Source of the DNA: Photobacterium frigidiphilum
GTDB lineage: Bacteria; Pseudomonadota; Gammaproteobacteria; Enterobacterales; Vibrionaceae
Direction: 5' to 3'
Assembly: GCF_003025615.1 (NCBI RefSeq)
Contig: NZ_PYMJ01000001.1
Coordinates: forward strand, 62,001 to 126,000
Length of the DNA stretch: 64,000 nt
Below are positions 47,512-59,100 of this stretch, in pieces (within the stretch, counting starts at the first letter, position 1; every line of letters starts with the position of its first letter). Made by a program: the position numbers and the translations under genes. Under the pieces are notes generated by a model, which was not told where the DNA came from, searched no databases, and was given only the letters and a program-made list of their open reading frames with translations.

Positions 47512-48381
47512 ATGTTGATACTATTGCTACTCGTAATAATCTTTGGTGCTAGTTGCGTCTTCATTTGGCAGGCAAGAGAAAATAAGCGTTTTTTACAAAC
47601 TCGGTTTGATCAAGTCATCGGCCTTCGACAGCTTATTTTTTTATTACGATTTCATCGCCGTGAATCACATCACTTTTTATCTCAATCTCATCCACTTGAA
47701 GCAACACAATCAAATGAAGTCATTGCGATCAAATCATTGATGAAGATTTTGTCCTCTCAAGCCGACCAGGCTCATAAACCCATGTACCGTGTTCTTGCAA
47801 AACAAATCAATAAATTACTGGGTGAATGGTCAAGCTATTCTGTTCGCCGTAATCAAGCCGCTCATGGAAAAGCGATTCGACATGTTTTGTACTTAATTGA
47901 TGATGTGATCACACAAAGCTTGCTCTCGGCAGATAAAGAAACGCTATTTAAAACCTATCAAACCGCTTGGCCTATTACTTTAAATGCAATTGATAGTTTA
48001 AGTCGATTTCGCTACGCCATTGATAGTTACACCTTAGGAAAAAACTCAGGTGAGCGTGAGTTAAGAGTACACATAAGTGTTATTCAGCGTCGCTTAGGAC
48101 AGGTTGCCTTACTAGCAAATAAGCCACCGCCCACTTTCATGATTGATGCTCTAATGTTGGAGTTTGAGAGCATCAATTTACAAGCAAGAAATTTGGAAGA
48201 TAGAAAAGATGATCTATACCAATTATCACTTAAAATTTCTGATACGATTTTCAATTTATTCGACATAATCTTGACTGATATCGCGACTGATATTTCTGTT
48301 CGTTTTCCTGAACTTCAGCACACTAGCAGCAATGTAGTGGCTTTTCAGAAAACATCCAACTTGTATTCTATTTCGAACTAA
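47512..48381 (+). CDS. membrane-anchored helical protein of unknown function
   Basis: The ATG at 47512 has GGAGG just upstream and gives 289 residues; in-frame TTG (47476) and ATG (47482) add up to 12 residues. One N-terminal membrane helix (MLILLLLVIIFGASCVFIW) is followed by a basic stretch (ARENKRF) and about 260 residues that look almost entirely alpha-helical. The layout resembles the sensor part of nitrate-sensing or chemoreceptor-like proteins. No HAMP, kinase, GGDEF or methyl-accepting output follows. I do not recognise the family. It stands alone between the symporter gene and serS. Confidence 0.7.
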   Translation: MLILLLLVIIFGASCVFIWQARENKRFLQTRFDQVIGLRQLIFLLRFHRRESHHFLSQSHPLEATQSNEVIAIKSLMKILSSQADQAHKPMYRVLAKQINKLLGEWSSYSVRRNQAAHGKAIRHVLYLIDDVITQSLLSADKETLFKTYQTAWPITLNAIDSLSRFRYAIDSYTLGKNSGERELRVHISVIQRRLGQVALLANKPPPTFMIDALMLEFESINLQARNLEDRKDDLYQLSLKISDTIFNLFDIILTDIATDISVRFPELQHTSSNVVAFQKTSNLYSISN

Positions 48382-48412
48382 TACCAAGTCCATTAATTAT
48401 ATTGCACATATA

Positions 48413-48440
48413 AAAAAACCCAGCCTTAGCTGGGTTTCTT
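48413..48440. terminator. bidirectional terminator between the orphan membrane gene and serS
   Basis: AAACCCAGC and GCTGGGTTT form a perfect stem with a CTTA loop, flanked by A- and T-runs. It serves two convergent genes. Confidence 0.85.
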
Positions 48441-48464
48441 CTTTCTCGCTAACCTCTAAAAAGA

Positions 48465-49772
<1,308 letters not shown>

Positions 49773-49882
49773 TTAATATTCTGAAGTGCTCGTTATTTAA
49801 GCAGTTATTGCCAAAATAATCTTAAATTTCGGTACGTCAGGAACTCTGACGCCAATTGCTTAACGATACCCAAAAAGCCTTA

Positions 49883-51223
49883 TTATTGGTAGCGCTTTAA
49901 TGTGCTTTTAGCATCTAATGAAGCAAGATAATCCAATTTTTCGGCAATTTTGGTTTCTAAGCCACGATTTGATGGTTCATAGTAACGTGTATCTTTCAAT
50001 TCTGGAGGGAAATAGTTCTCACCCGCAGCATATGCACCTGGCTCATCATGTGCATAACGATATTCAGCACCATAACCCAATTCTTTCATTAATTTGGTTG
50101 GGGCATTACGCAAATGAGGCGGTACTTCATAGTCAGGGTGATGAGCAGCATCTTGTTTTGCTTTTGCAAACGCCACATAAACCGCATTACTTTTAGGGGC
50201 ACAGGCAAGATATACAATCGCCTGAGCAATGGCACGCTCCCCTTCGTATGCCCCGATACGCGTAAAGCAATCCCATGCTGATACCGCAACCTGCATTGCA
50301 CGAGGATCGGCATTACCGATATCTTCAGAGGCAATCGCTAATAGTCGTCGCACAATATAGAGCGGATCACAGCCTGCTTGCAGCATACGTGCAAACCAGT
50401 ACAAAGCACCATCTGGGTTAGAGCCTCGAATTGATTTATGCACTGCTGAAATCATGTCGTACCAAAGATCGCCTTTATTATCAAAGCGCCCTATTTTCTC
50501 GCCTGCCACTTCAGCAAGAAGCTCTAACGTGATTTGCTTAATGCCTTCTTTATTTTCTTCTGCCATATCAATTAACTGTTCAAGATAATTGAGTGACATA
50601 CGGGCATCACCACATACCAGTTCGGAAAGACGTTCTTTTACATCATCAACAAATTCAAGATTTGAATCAGATATACCACGTGAACTATCCCTGAGTGCTT
50701 GCTCAACAACCGCTAACACTTCAGCTGTTTCTAATGACTTCAGCTTATAAACACGGGCACGCGACAACAGTGCGTTATTAAGCTCAAACGACGGATTCTC
50801 TGTCGTGGCACCAATAAAAGTAACCGTGCCATCTTCAATATGTGGCAGAAAAGCATCTTGCTGGCTTTTATTAAAGCGATGCACCTCATCTACAAATAAA
50901 ATCGTACGACGCCCTGCCATTTTATTTTCACGGGCTTTATCGATAGCAATACGAATATCTTTAACGCCTGAAGTGACTGCAGATACACGCTCAACTTCTG
51001 CATTCGCATAATTAGCTGCCACTTCGGCTAATGTTGTTTTACCTGTACCCGGTGGCCCCCAAAGAATCATCGAATGCAGGTGACCCGCTTCTAAGGCACG
51101 TCGTAATGGTTTACCTTCACCGAGGATATGTTGCTGACCAATGTACTCTTCAACAGTACGAGGTCGCATTCTTGCCGCTAGCGGGCGGAAATCAGATGAA
51201 AAATCAAGACTGAAGTTACTCAA
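49883..51223 (-). CDS. rarA: replication-associated recombination protein RarA
   Basis: RarA (MgsA) is a clamp-loader-like AAA+ ATPase acting at stalled replication forks. It has Walker [10 protein letters not shown], Walker B FVDEVHRF, the sensor [18 protein letters not shown], and the C-terminal tetramerisation/SSB-binding part. Start choice: TTG at 51223 (LSNFSLDF, 446 residues) has GGGAG 8 nt upstream and matches the family N-terminus; an ATG at 51268 would add 15 unrelated residues and overlaps a hairpin. It is flanked by lolA upstream and serS downstream. Confidence 0.94.
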   Translation of the reverse strand: MSNFSLDFSSDFRPLAARMRPRTVEEYIGQQHILGEGKPLRRALEAGHLHSMILWGPPGTGKTTLAEVAANYANAEVERVSAVTSGVKDIRIAIDKARENKMAGRRTILFVDEVHRFNKSQQDAFLPHIEDGTVTFIGATTENPSFELNNALLSRARVYKLKSLETAEVLAVVEQALRDSSRGISDSNLEFVDDVKERLSELVCGDARMSLNYLEQLIDMAEENKEGIKQITLELLAEVAGEKIGRFDNKGDLWYDMISAVHKSIRGSNPDGALYWFARMLQAGCDPLYIVRRLLAIASEDIGNADPRAMQVAVSAWDCFTRIGAYEGERAIAQAIVYLACAPKSNAVYVAFAKAKQDAAHHPDYEVPPHLRNAPTKLMKELGYGAEYRYAHDEPGAYAAGENYFPPELKDTRYYEPSNRGLETKIAEKLDYLASLDAKSTLKRYQ

Positions 51224-51245
51224 AATAACCACTCCCTTAAAGACA

Positions 51246-51271
51246 GAAAAGGTGGCATTAAATGCCACCTA
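51246..51271 (-). terminator. hairpin between lolA and rarA
   Basis: AGGTGGCATT and AATGCCACCT form a perfect 10-bp stem. On the minus strand it is followed by TTTTCT, so it can attenuate readthrough from lolA into rarA. Confidence 0.6.
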
Positions 51272-51344
51272 GTTTAAATAGTGTTTTCTATGCCGAGATA
51301 AAGAAAATACTAACGTTCAGCGTTCTTATTTTTCGACGTTTTTA

Positions 51345-51962
51345 TCAATTTCGTTGATCATCAAGCTCTACACCTTTCGGAGGCGTAAAAGTAAATAAAT
51401 TCGCTTTTGGCACTTGCTTGCTGAACTGACGGAATTTGAAATTGCTACGCTGACCATCTTGCTCTACAACAGAAAAACTACGTACTTCGCCCGATTTTGC
51501 AACGGTAACAACAAACTTACCCATCGTCGATGTCGTATCTTTCGGTGTTAACGTAAAGGTATCTGACGTTTGAGCCACGTTATAATTCGCCCAATCACTC
51601 GCGCTATTACGGGTTAACAATACAAACGGTGTTTGCTCCGTGGCATCTTTCAACCACATTGCGGTAACTTGTTCGATAAAGGGGCTGTAGTACCACAACG
51701 TTTTACCATCAGAAACCAGTAAATTTTCATCAGGTGTGACTGTGTTCCAGCGGAATAAATTAGGACGTTTAATTGTTACGTCCCCTTTTCCTTCTACCAG
51801 CACATCACCTTCAGGGCTAACAACTTTCTGGTCAAAATTGGCACTGAATGCATTCACTAAACTCAAACGAGAGCTTAACTCTTGCTGTGGGTTTGCCCAT
51901 GCAGCAGAAGACAATACCAATGGTGCAACCAAAAACAGGCCTATCATTGCTTTTTTAATCAT
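51345..51962 (-). CDS. lolA: outer-membrane lipoprotein carrier protein
   Basis: LolA ferries lipoproteins from the LolCDE complex to LolB at the outer membrane. The 205-residue precursor has a signal peptide (MIKKAMIGLFLVAPLVLSSAAWA) with cleavage before NPQQE. The mature part has the LolA pattern: SFTFDQKVVS-like strand (AFSANFDQKVVSPEG), KRPNLFRWNT, DGKTLWYYSPF and FTPPKGVELDDQR. It follows ftsK by 65 bp, the conserved ftsK-lolA-rarA order. Confidence 0.95.
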   Translation of the reverse strand: MIKKAMIGLFLVAPLVLSSAAWANPQQELSSRLSLVNAFSANFDQKVVSPEGDVLVEGKGDVTIKRPNLFRWNTVTPDENLLVSDGKTLWYYSPFIEQVTAMWLKDATEQTPFVLLTRNSASDWANYNVAQTSDTFTLTPKDTTSTMGKFVVTVAKSGEVRSFSVVEQDGQRSNFKFRQFSKQVPKANLFTFTPPKGVELDDQRN

Positions 51963-52027
51963 TTTTACACCCTATTCGCATCTTCATTATGTTGAGATTG
52001 ATACCCTCAACATAACATCATTAATAG

Positions 52028-55000
52028 TTAGTCTCTTGGTGGCGGAGGCGGTGCTAATACCTCACGATTACCATTATGACCAGGAGCACTTACAATACCG
52101 TGTGCTTGAAGTTGCTCGACAATTCGAGCAGCTCGGTTATAGCCAATTTTAAATTTACGCTGAACACCGGATACCGAACCGCGACGAGTCTCGGTCACAA
52201 ATGCTGCAACATCATCAAATAGCTGATCTAAATCTTCATCACCAGATGCTGCTTCTCCTGGCAGTAATCCTTCAGAACCTTGATCTGCACTTAAAATACT
52301 TTCGATGTACTGAGGTTTCCCTCTCGCTTTCCAATCGTTCACAACGTTATGTACATCATCATCTGATGCAAATGCACCGTGCACACGAATAGTATGACTT
52401 TGACCTGATGGTAAATACAACATATCACCCATGCCCAATAGCGATTCAGCACCCCCCTGATCCAGAATCGTACGGGAGTCAGTTTTGGTTGATACTGTAA
52501 ATGCCATACGTGTAGGAATGTTAGCTTTAATTAAACCTGTAATAACATCAACAGATGGACGCTGAGTGGCCAGGATAAGGTGAATACCTGCGGCACGGGC
52601 TTTTTGAGCCAAACGTGCAATCAGTTCTTCAACCTTTTTACCAACAACCATCATCAAATCAGCAAACTCATCGACAATAACAACAATACTTGGCATCTTT
52701 TCTAACAGTGGCGCATGCTCTGCCATGCTATCGCCAGGTTTCCACAATGGATCATAAATTGGGAAACCAGCATCAGCGGCTTCTTTCAATTTAGCGTTAT
52801 AACCCGATAAGTTTCGCACTCCAACAGCTGCCATCAACTTATAACGTCGTTCCATTTCACCTACACACCAACGTAACGCATTACCTGCATCTTTCATGTC
52901 GGTGACAACTTCGGTTAATAGGTGCGGAATGCCTTCGTAAATTGAAAGTTCCAACATTTTCGGGTCAATCATAATAAAACGACACTCTTCTGGCGTACAT
53001 TTGTACAGCAAGCTCAGAATCATTACGTTAACACCAACAGACTTACCAGAACCTGTCGTACCAGCCACTAATAAGTGTGGCATCTTACTTAAATCTGCAA
53101 CAACCGCTTCGCCAGCAATATCGTTACCTAAAACAACAGGCAGTGCACTGTTCATATTTTGAAAGCGTTCGCTAGCAACTACTTCAGACATATAAACTGT
53201 TTCACGATTTCGATTGGGTAATTCCAAACCAACATAAGGTTTACCAGGAATCACCTCAACCACACGCACTGCGATTGCAGATAAAGCACGCGCCAAATCT
53301 TTGGCTAAGCCTGAAATACGGCTTACTTTTACGCCAGGAGCAAGATCCAACTCATAACGCGTAATAACAGGGCCAGGGTAAACCCCCGCCACTCGTGCTT
53401 TGATTTTGTAATCTTCCAACTTAGATTCTACCAAACGAGCTGTTTCCATTAACTCTTCTTCTGATGCTGGTTCTACGTTTTGTCTCGCTGGAGCCAGCAA
53501 ATCAATGGTCGGCATTGGCGATGTTGGCACTGGAAGATCTGGCGCTGACTTCATCAAAAACGGATTATCTAAACCTGCGGCATGTACTTGTTCTTTTTGC
53601 GCCTGACGAATTTTTTGCAAAAAGATTTCTTCATCGGTTAATTCTTCAACATTGTCTTGTTGCGAACGATCTAATTCTGACAGCCCATCTTGAACCCCAA
53701 TTTCAATACTACAGGCTTCAACTACCACCGGCTCTACAGGAGCTGGCGACATTGGTGCTGCTGTTTGAACTGGGGGGTGAACTGGCGTTTGAGCGGTGTG
53801 TGCTTGAGGTATATGTACCGGTGACTCATCACTTATAGTCGACATAGCTGGCATTACAACGCTTGCAGCAACCGCAGGTGCAACAACAGGTGCAATATTC
53901 TGAACAACCTGCGTAACAACCTCTGCAACTCCTTCAGGTGGCAGTGTAATATCAGCAGTAGGCGTCGAAACACTTGTAATTGTAGGCGCTACAGAATGAG
54001 AGGCTGAAGCCACAAGCCCTTCATGTTGCTCTTCAACATACATGGTGAAATCTTCATCTTTTTCTAGCTCTCGCTCTAACTCTGCAATAGTTAGCCCTTT
54101 TGCTTGAGTCGTTGATGTAAGTTCAATCGGATCTGTTTGTTCAAGATTCGTGCTCTTAAGGTGACTACTTTCAAGGTTCTTGCTTTCAAGGCTGACCGTT
54201 TCAATACCAGTGCTACTTACTGCACCGTTATTTGCAGCGCCGTTATTTACAAGAGTACTTTCTTGCGCATCAGGCTTAATAGCCAGATTAGATTCAGGGA
54301 CACGAACAGAAGTAGTCACATCCATCAATGGATCGGCTAATTGTTCGCCTTGTGCCATCGCCACTTCTTGAGCTGCTACCTTGTTTGCAACAACATGATT
54401 TTCAACAGCATGGTTTGCAACAACATGATTTGCAACGGCACGGTTTTCAATAACACTGTTTGCAACAGCACTGCTAGCAACAGCACTTCCTGCCACGGCA
54501 GTTGCTGCAACGGCAGGTTGACGGAATGCATTATCAGAAGCAGGTTGTTGTGTGGCTGTTTGTGTGCGATTTGGCATCACAATCTGTGGCGTGGATTCTG
54601 AATTCCAAGTCTGAGAAGGCGCATCTGCTAATATAGGTTCAGGAGAAGCACTCTTAGAAAAATCAATCTCTGGTGTTACTCTTCGACCATATGAAGCAAG
54701 TAACACATCGTCCGCATCAACCTCTGCTGGTTGTTCAAGCTGAAGTTGTTTGGCATATGCCGTTTGCTGTTCATCAGGAATGTCGGTTGCAAATGGGGTC
54801 AGTGTTTCTGATTTATCTGAACGGACAGTATTTAATAACCGCGATATTCCTCTAAGAGTTCTATCACCAATAGTATCAACAATGGTTAACCACGAAATCC
54901 CCGTAAACAATGTAAAACCAACCGCCCAGAAAAACATCAAGACCAATGTCGTTCCGAGTATATTTAGCAAGGGTAACGCCATATTAGACACAACATCGCC

Positions 55001-55429
55001 AATTACACCACCAGACGAGAAATACCAAATATCATCAAAGTTTAAATCAGCTAAACCACAGCTTGTAAGAAACAGCAGAAGCATACCTAATAAACGTGTG
55101 CCATAAATCATATAATCAATAGAGGCTGGCTCACTACGATGACGGAATAGCACCCACGCAGCTAAAACAATGGCAGCGGGTAAAGGGTAAGCTAATGAGC
55201 CTAATGTGAAAAAGAATGTGTCTGCGACAAACGCACCAAGTGCCCCAGCCTTATTCTGAACCTGACCTTCCCAAGCAGTTTGAGACCATGATGGATCGGC
55301 GGGGTCAAAACTGACCAAGGCAACCATAATAAAAATGGCAGCCAAAATGCCAATGATCAAAAAGCTTTCAAGAATGCGTTGACCACCCGAAAGACGTAAT
55401 TTGGGCTGTTTGCTTTTAACCTTCCTCAA
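52028..55429 (-). CDS. ftsK: DNA translocase FtsK
   Basis: FtsK anchors at the division septum and pumps DNA toward dif, activating XerCD. The 1133-residue protein has an N-terminal membrane domain with about four helices (25-200), a disordered linker (about 205-640), and the RecA-like motor with Walker [12 protein letters not shown] (near 783), Walker [14 protein letters not shown], and a C-terminal gamma winged helix ([24 protein letters not shown]) that reads KOPS. The linker carries two arrays of 15-bp tandem repeats (54365-54514 and 54140-54199). The gene is 65 bp upstream of lolA. Confidence 0.96.
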   Translation of the reverse strand: MRKVKSKQPKLRLSGGQRILESFLIIGILAAIFIMVALVSFDPADPSWSQTAWEGQVQNKAGALGAFVADTFFFTLGSLAYPLPAAIVLAAWVLFRHRSEPASIDYMIYGTRLLGMLLLFLTSCGLADLNFDDIWYFSSGGVIGDVVSNMALPLLNILGTTLVLMFFWAVGFTLFTGISWLTIVDTIGDRTLRGISRLLNTVRSDKSETLTPFATDIPDEQQTAYAKQLQLEQPAEVDADDVLLASYGRRVTPEIDFSKSASPEPILADAPSQTWNSESTPQIVMPNRTQTATQQPASDNAFRQPAVAATAVAGSAVASSAVANSVIENRAVANHVVANHAVENHVVANKVAAQEVAMAQGEQLADPLMDVTTSVRVPESNLAIKPDAQESTLVNNGAANNGAVSSTGIETVSLESKNLESSHLKSTNLEQTDPIELTSTTQAKGLTIAELERELEKDEDFTMYVEEQHEGLVASASHSVAPTITSVSTPTADITLPPEGVAEVVTQVVQNIAPVVAPAVAASVVMPAMSTISDESPVHIPQAHTAQTPVHPPVQTAAPMSPAPVEPVVVEACSIEIGVQDGLSELDRSQQDNVEELTDEEIFLQKIRQAQKEQVHAAGLDNPFLMKSAPDLPVPTSPMPTIDLLAPARQNVEPASEEELMETARLVESKLEDYKIKARVAGVYPGPVITRYELDLAPGVKVSRISGLAKDLARALSAIAVRVVEVIPGKPYVGLELPNRNRETVYMSEVVASERFQNMNSALPVVLGNDIAGEAVVADLSKMPHLLVAGTTGSGKSVGVNVMILSLLYKCTPEECRFIMIDPKMLELSIYEGIPHLLTEVVTDMKDAGNALRWCVGEMERRYKLMAAVGVRNLSGYNAKLKEAADAGFPIYDPLWKPGDSMAEHAPLLEKMPSIVVIVDEFADLMMVVGKKVEELIARLAQKARAAGIHLILATQRPSVDVITGLIKANIPTRMAFTVSTKTDSRTILDQGGAESLLGMGDMLYLPSGQSHTIRVHGAFASDDDVHNVVNDWKARGKPQYIESILSADQGSEGLLPGEAASGDEDLDQLFDDVAAFVTETRRGSVSGVQRKFKIGYNRAARIVEQLQAHGIVSAPGHNGNREVLAPPPPPRD
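54140..54199 (-). repeat. four 15-bp tandem repeats in the ftsK linker
   Basis: Units beginning TTCAAG (plus strand) repeat four times and encode pentapeptides [15 protein letters not shown] and STNLE. Confidence 0.7.
54365..54514 (-). repeat. ten 15-bp tandem repeats in the ftsK linker
   Basis: Ten in-frame units encode pentapeptides [45 protein letters not shown] and VAAQE (residues 306-355). This is a minisatellite inside a coding region. Confidence 0.85.
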
Positions 55430-55820
55430 AAAAAACTCCGGTGTAACTATTTAATTGCCAAAACAAGAATCTGACTTTTCACTCAGAATTCATACTCTTA
55501 GTTGTGAATAGCTCAATAATCTTAATATGCTTATTGTAAAGGAAATCGTCATATCTTGATGACTTATTAAAATTTTATTACCAATTAACCAATTTTTATT
55601 ACCAATACAGACTGCAATCACACTAAGCGATTAACCATAATAAGGGGAAAACCCGTATTATCATGATAAATGGCTTAATATCATTAATCATAAAAAACAC
55701 TCTATTGTAGACGTTTATCCCTCAAAAAAATTCATCCTTTTGTCAATTCACATTAATGTTTAATAAATTGAATAATAATCACGCGATTCGTCACATTTAG
55801 CCCCAAAAGCAACAGATACA
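55430..55820. other. upstream region of ftsK
   Basis: AT-rich and gene-free. A direct repeat AATTTT(T)ATTACCAAT occurs at 55571-55585 and 55591-55606, about two helical turns apart. The ftsK promoter must lie here. Confidence 0.4.
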
Positions 55821-55847
55821 AATCGAGCGGCACTAGGCCGCTCGATT
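55821..55847 (-). terminator. terminator-like hairpin downstream of lrp
   Basis: AATCGAGCGGC and GCCGCTCGATT form a perfect 11-bp GC-rich stem with a 5-nt loop. It lies 61 bp after lrp. The T-run is short. Confidence 0.7.
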
Positions 55848-55907
55848 CAATTCTTTACTCAGCCACAATGTAACTAAATAACCATTTTACAATGGATCAC
55901 AAAGCCA

Positions 55908-56402
55908 TTAGCGAGTTTTGATAACCAAATTATTGGTTTGCTTAACTTCTTCCATCACAACATAAGTACGCGTGTCGTTTACACCTGGCAGACGAAGTAA
56001 GGTTTCGCCCAACAGTTTACGGTAAGCAGACATATCGCATACACGTGTCTTCAACAGGTAATCGAAATCTCCTGAAACTAGATGACACTCTTGAATGTCT
56101 TCAAGTTCTTGAACTGATTTATTAAATTGTTCAAAAACGTCAGGTGCGCCACGATTTAGTGTAATTTCAACAAATACAAGTAGAGATGCATCTAGAAATT
56201 GAGGATTCAGCAACGCTGTATAACCGCTGATGTAACCTTGTCGTTCTAGTCGACGCACACGCTCAAGACATGGTGTTGGAGAAAGCCCTACACGCTTAGA
56301 CAACTCAACATTTGAAATGCGGCCATCTTTTTGTAGTTCGTTCAATATGTTGCGGTCAATGCGATCCAATTCCTTGGATGGTTTCTTTTTGGTATCTACC
56401 AT
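55908..56402 (-). CDS. lrp: leucine-responsive regulatory protein
   Basis: Lrp is a global feast/famine regulator that wraps DNA as octamers or hexadecamers and senses leucine and alanine. The 164-residue protein has the N-terminal helix-turn-helix (LDRIDRNILNELQKDGRISNVELSKRVGLSPTPCLERV) and the C-terminal RAM/AsnC ligand-binding domain (VFVEITLN, CHLVSGDFDYLLK). Sequence is close to enteric Lrp. It is divergent from ald, whose transcription it probably controls along with its own. Confidence 0.96.
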   Translation of the reverse strand: MVDTKKKPSKELDRIDRNILNELQKDGRISNVELSKRVGLSPTPCLERVRRLERQGYISGYTALLNPQFLDASLLVFVEITLNRGAPDVFEQFNKSVQELEDIQECHLVSGDFDYLLKTRVCDMSAYRKLLGETLLRLPGVNDTRTYVVMEEVKQTNNLVIKTR

Positions 56403-56559
56403 TGTTCATTCCACCTTCTTACTTCCTTGCAAAAAAATATACTACAACTTTCTAATATTTAGAATCAAATACTCTGATAGTCAAACTATACTGCCTTTAG
56501 ATCCGTATTTTTAACCTGGTCACTAGCAAAAAAAACTAGTAGACCACGGAGGTAACAGT
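56403..56559. promoter_or_regulatory. divergent lrp-ald control region
   Basis: The 157-bp region holds a perfect palindrome TTCTAA-TAT-TTAGAA (56450-56464) and a smaller inverted repeat ACTAG/CTAGT (56522-56540). AT-rich palindromes of this size are plausible Lrp contacts. CGGAGG precedes the ald ATG. Confidence 0.5.
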
Positions 56560-57681
56560 ATGATCATTGGTGTACCAAAAGAAATCAAAAATCACGAGTA
56601 CCGTGTTGGTCTGATTCCAGCTAGCGTTCGCGAACTTATCTCGTTCGGCCACCAAGTTGTCATAGAAACCAATGCTGGAGCTGGTATTGGTCTCACAGAT
56701 GCTGACTATCAAGCTGCAGGAGCTTCCATTATTTCTAACGCTAAAGAAGTTTTTACCAGATCAGAGATGATTATTAAAGTAAAAGAGCCTCAAGCAGTAG
56801 AAAGAACTATGTTACACGAAGGACAAATTTTATTCACCTACCTTCATCTCGCACCAGATTTCCCACAAACAGAAGACCTGATAAAAAGTAAAGCTATCTG
56901 CATAGCTTATGAGACCGTAACAGATAATAAGGGTACATTACCACTACTAGCACCAATGTCGGAGGTCGCTGGACGCATGTCTATTCAAGCTGGAGCCCAA
57001 ACATTAGAGAACTCACGCGGTGGACGTGGGTTACTATTAAGTGGTGTTCCGGGGGTCGAGCCTGCAAACGTCGTTATTTTAGGTGGCGGTGTTGTAGGGT
57101 CAAATGCAGCACGAATGGCTGTAGGTATGAGAGCTGACGTGACAATACTCGATAAGAATATTGATACGTTACGCGCATTAGATGCTGAATTTCAAGGGAA
57201 AGCAAAAGTCATTTATTCTACAAAAGAAGCCATTGATAGGTTAGTTGTACAAGCCGATCTGATTATTGGTGCTATTTTGATCCCTGGTGCAGCAGCGCCA
57301 AAATTAATTACTGCCGCTCACCTTAAAATGATGAAATCAGGGTCTGCGCTGGTTGATGTCGCGATTGATCAAGGGGGGTGCTTTGAAACCTCTCATCCTA
57401 CAACACACGCTGATCCAACCTTTATAATCGATGACATTGTCCATTACTGTGTTGCTAATATGCCGGGCGCTGTAGCTCGAACATCGACTTTTGCTTTAAA
57501 CAATGCCACCTTGCCTTATATCATCAACCTTGCCAACAAAGGATACAAGAAAGCACTTCAAGATGATGAAGGTTTCTTGAAAGGTATGAATATTATGCAT
57601 GGCAAAGTCACGAATAAAGAAATTGCAGACACGTTCAATCTCCATTATACCGATCCCGTAACAGCCATTAGTATGCACTGA
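56560..57681 (+). CDS. ald: alanine dehydrogenase
   Basis: Ald interconverts L-alanine and pyruvate plus ammonia with NAD. The 373-residue protein has the family N-terminus MIIGVPKEIKNHEYRVGL (with the substrate Arg and Lys), H-containing YLHLAPD, EVAGRMSIQAGA, and the Rossmann motif ILGGGVVGSNAA followed by D of VTILDKN. A strong GGAGG ribosome site precedes the ATG. The divergent lrp neighbour suggests control by alanine/leucine through Lrp. Confidence 0.95.
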   Translation: MIIGVPKEIKNHEYRVGLIPASVRELISFGHQVVIETNAGAGIGLTDADYQAAGASIISNAKEVFTRSEMIIKVKEPQAVERTMLHEGQILFTYLHLAPDFPQTEDLIKSKAICIAYETVTDNKGTLPLLAPMSEVAGRMSIQAGAQTLENSRGGRGLLLSGVPGVEPANVVILGGGVVGSNAARMAVGMRADVTILDKNIDTLRALDAEFQGKAKVIYSTKEAIDRLVVQADLIIGAILIPGAAAPKLITAAHLKMMKSGSALVDVAIDQGGCFETSHPTTHADPTFIIDDIVHYCVANMPGAVARTSTFALNNATLPYIINLANKGYKKALQDDEGFLKGMNIMHGKVTNKEIADTFNLHYTDPVTAISMH

Positions 57682-59001
<1,320 letters not shown>

Positions 59002-59011
59002 TAATCTTACC

Positions 59012-59046
59012 CTGGCCGCTATACTCAACGGCGGCCAGATTCTTTC
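59012..59046 (+). terminator. terminator-like hairpin between trxB and cydD
   Basis: CTGGCCGC and GCGGCCAG form a perfect 8-bp GC stem with an 11-nt loop, followed by a T-rich stretch. Confidence 0.65.
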
Positions 59047-59100
59047 AGCCTGCTCAACATCAGCATTCGCTGTACACCATTTAAAAACGATATCTTTTAT

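Noticed and set aside
53464..53838. 124-codon plus-strand ORF opposite ftsK (and similar ORFs at 54137-54601 and 54750-55106)
   Set aside because: They are shadows of the low-complexity FtsK linker and N-terminal domain.
54365..54514. CRISPR-like array
   Set aside because: The 15-bp units are directly adjacent without spacers, in frame with ftsK, and diverge as codons would.
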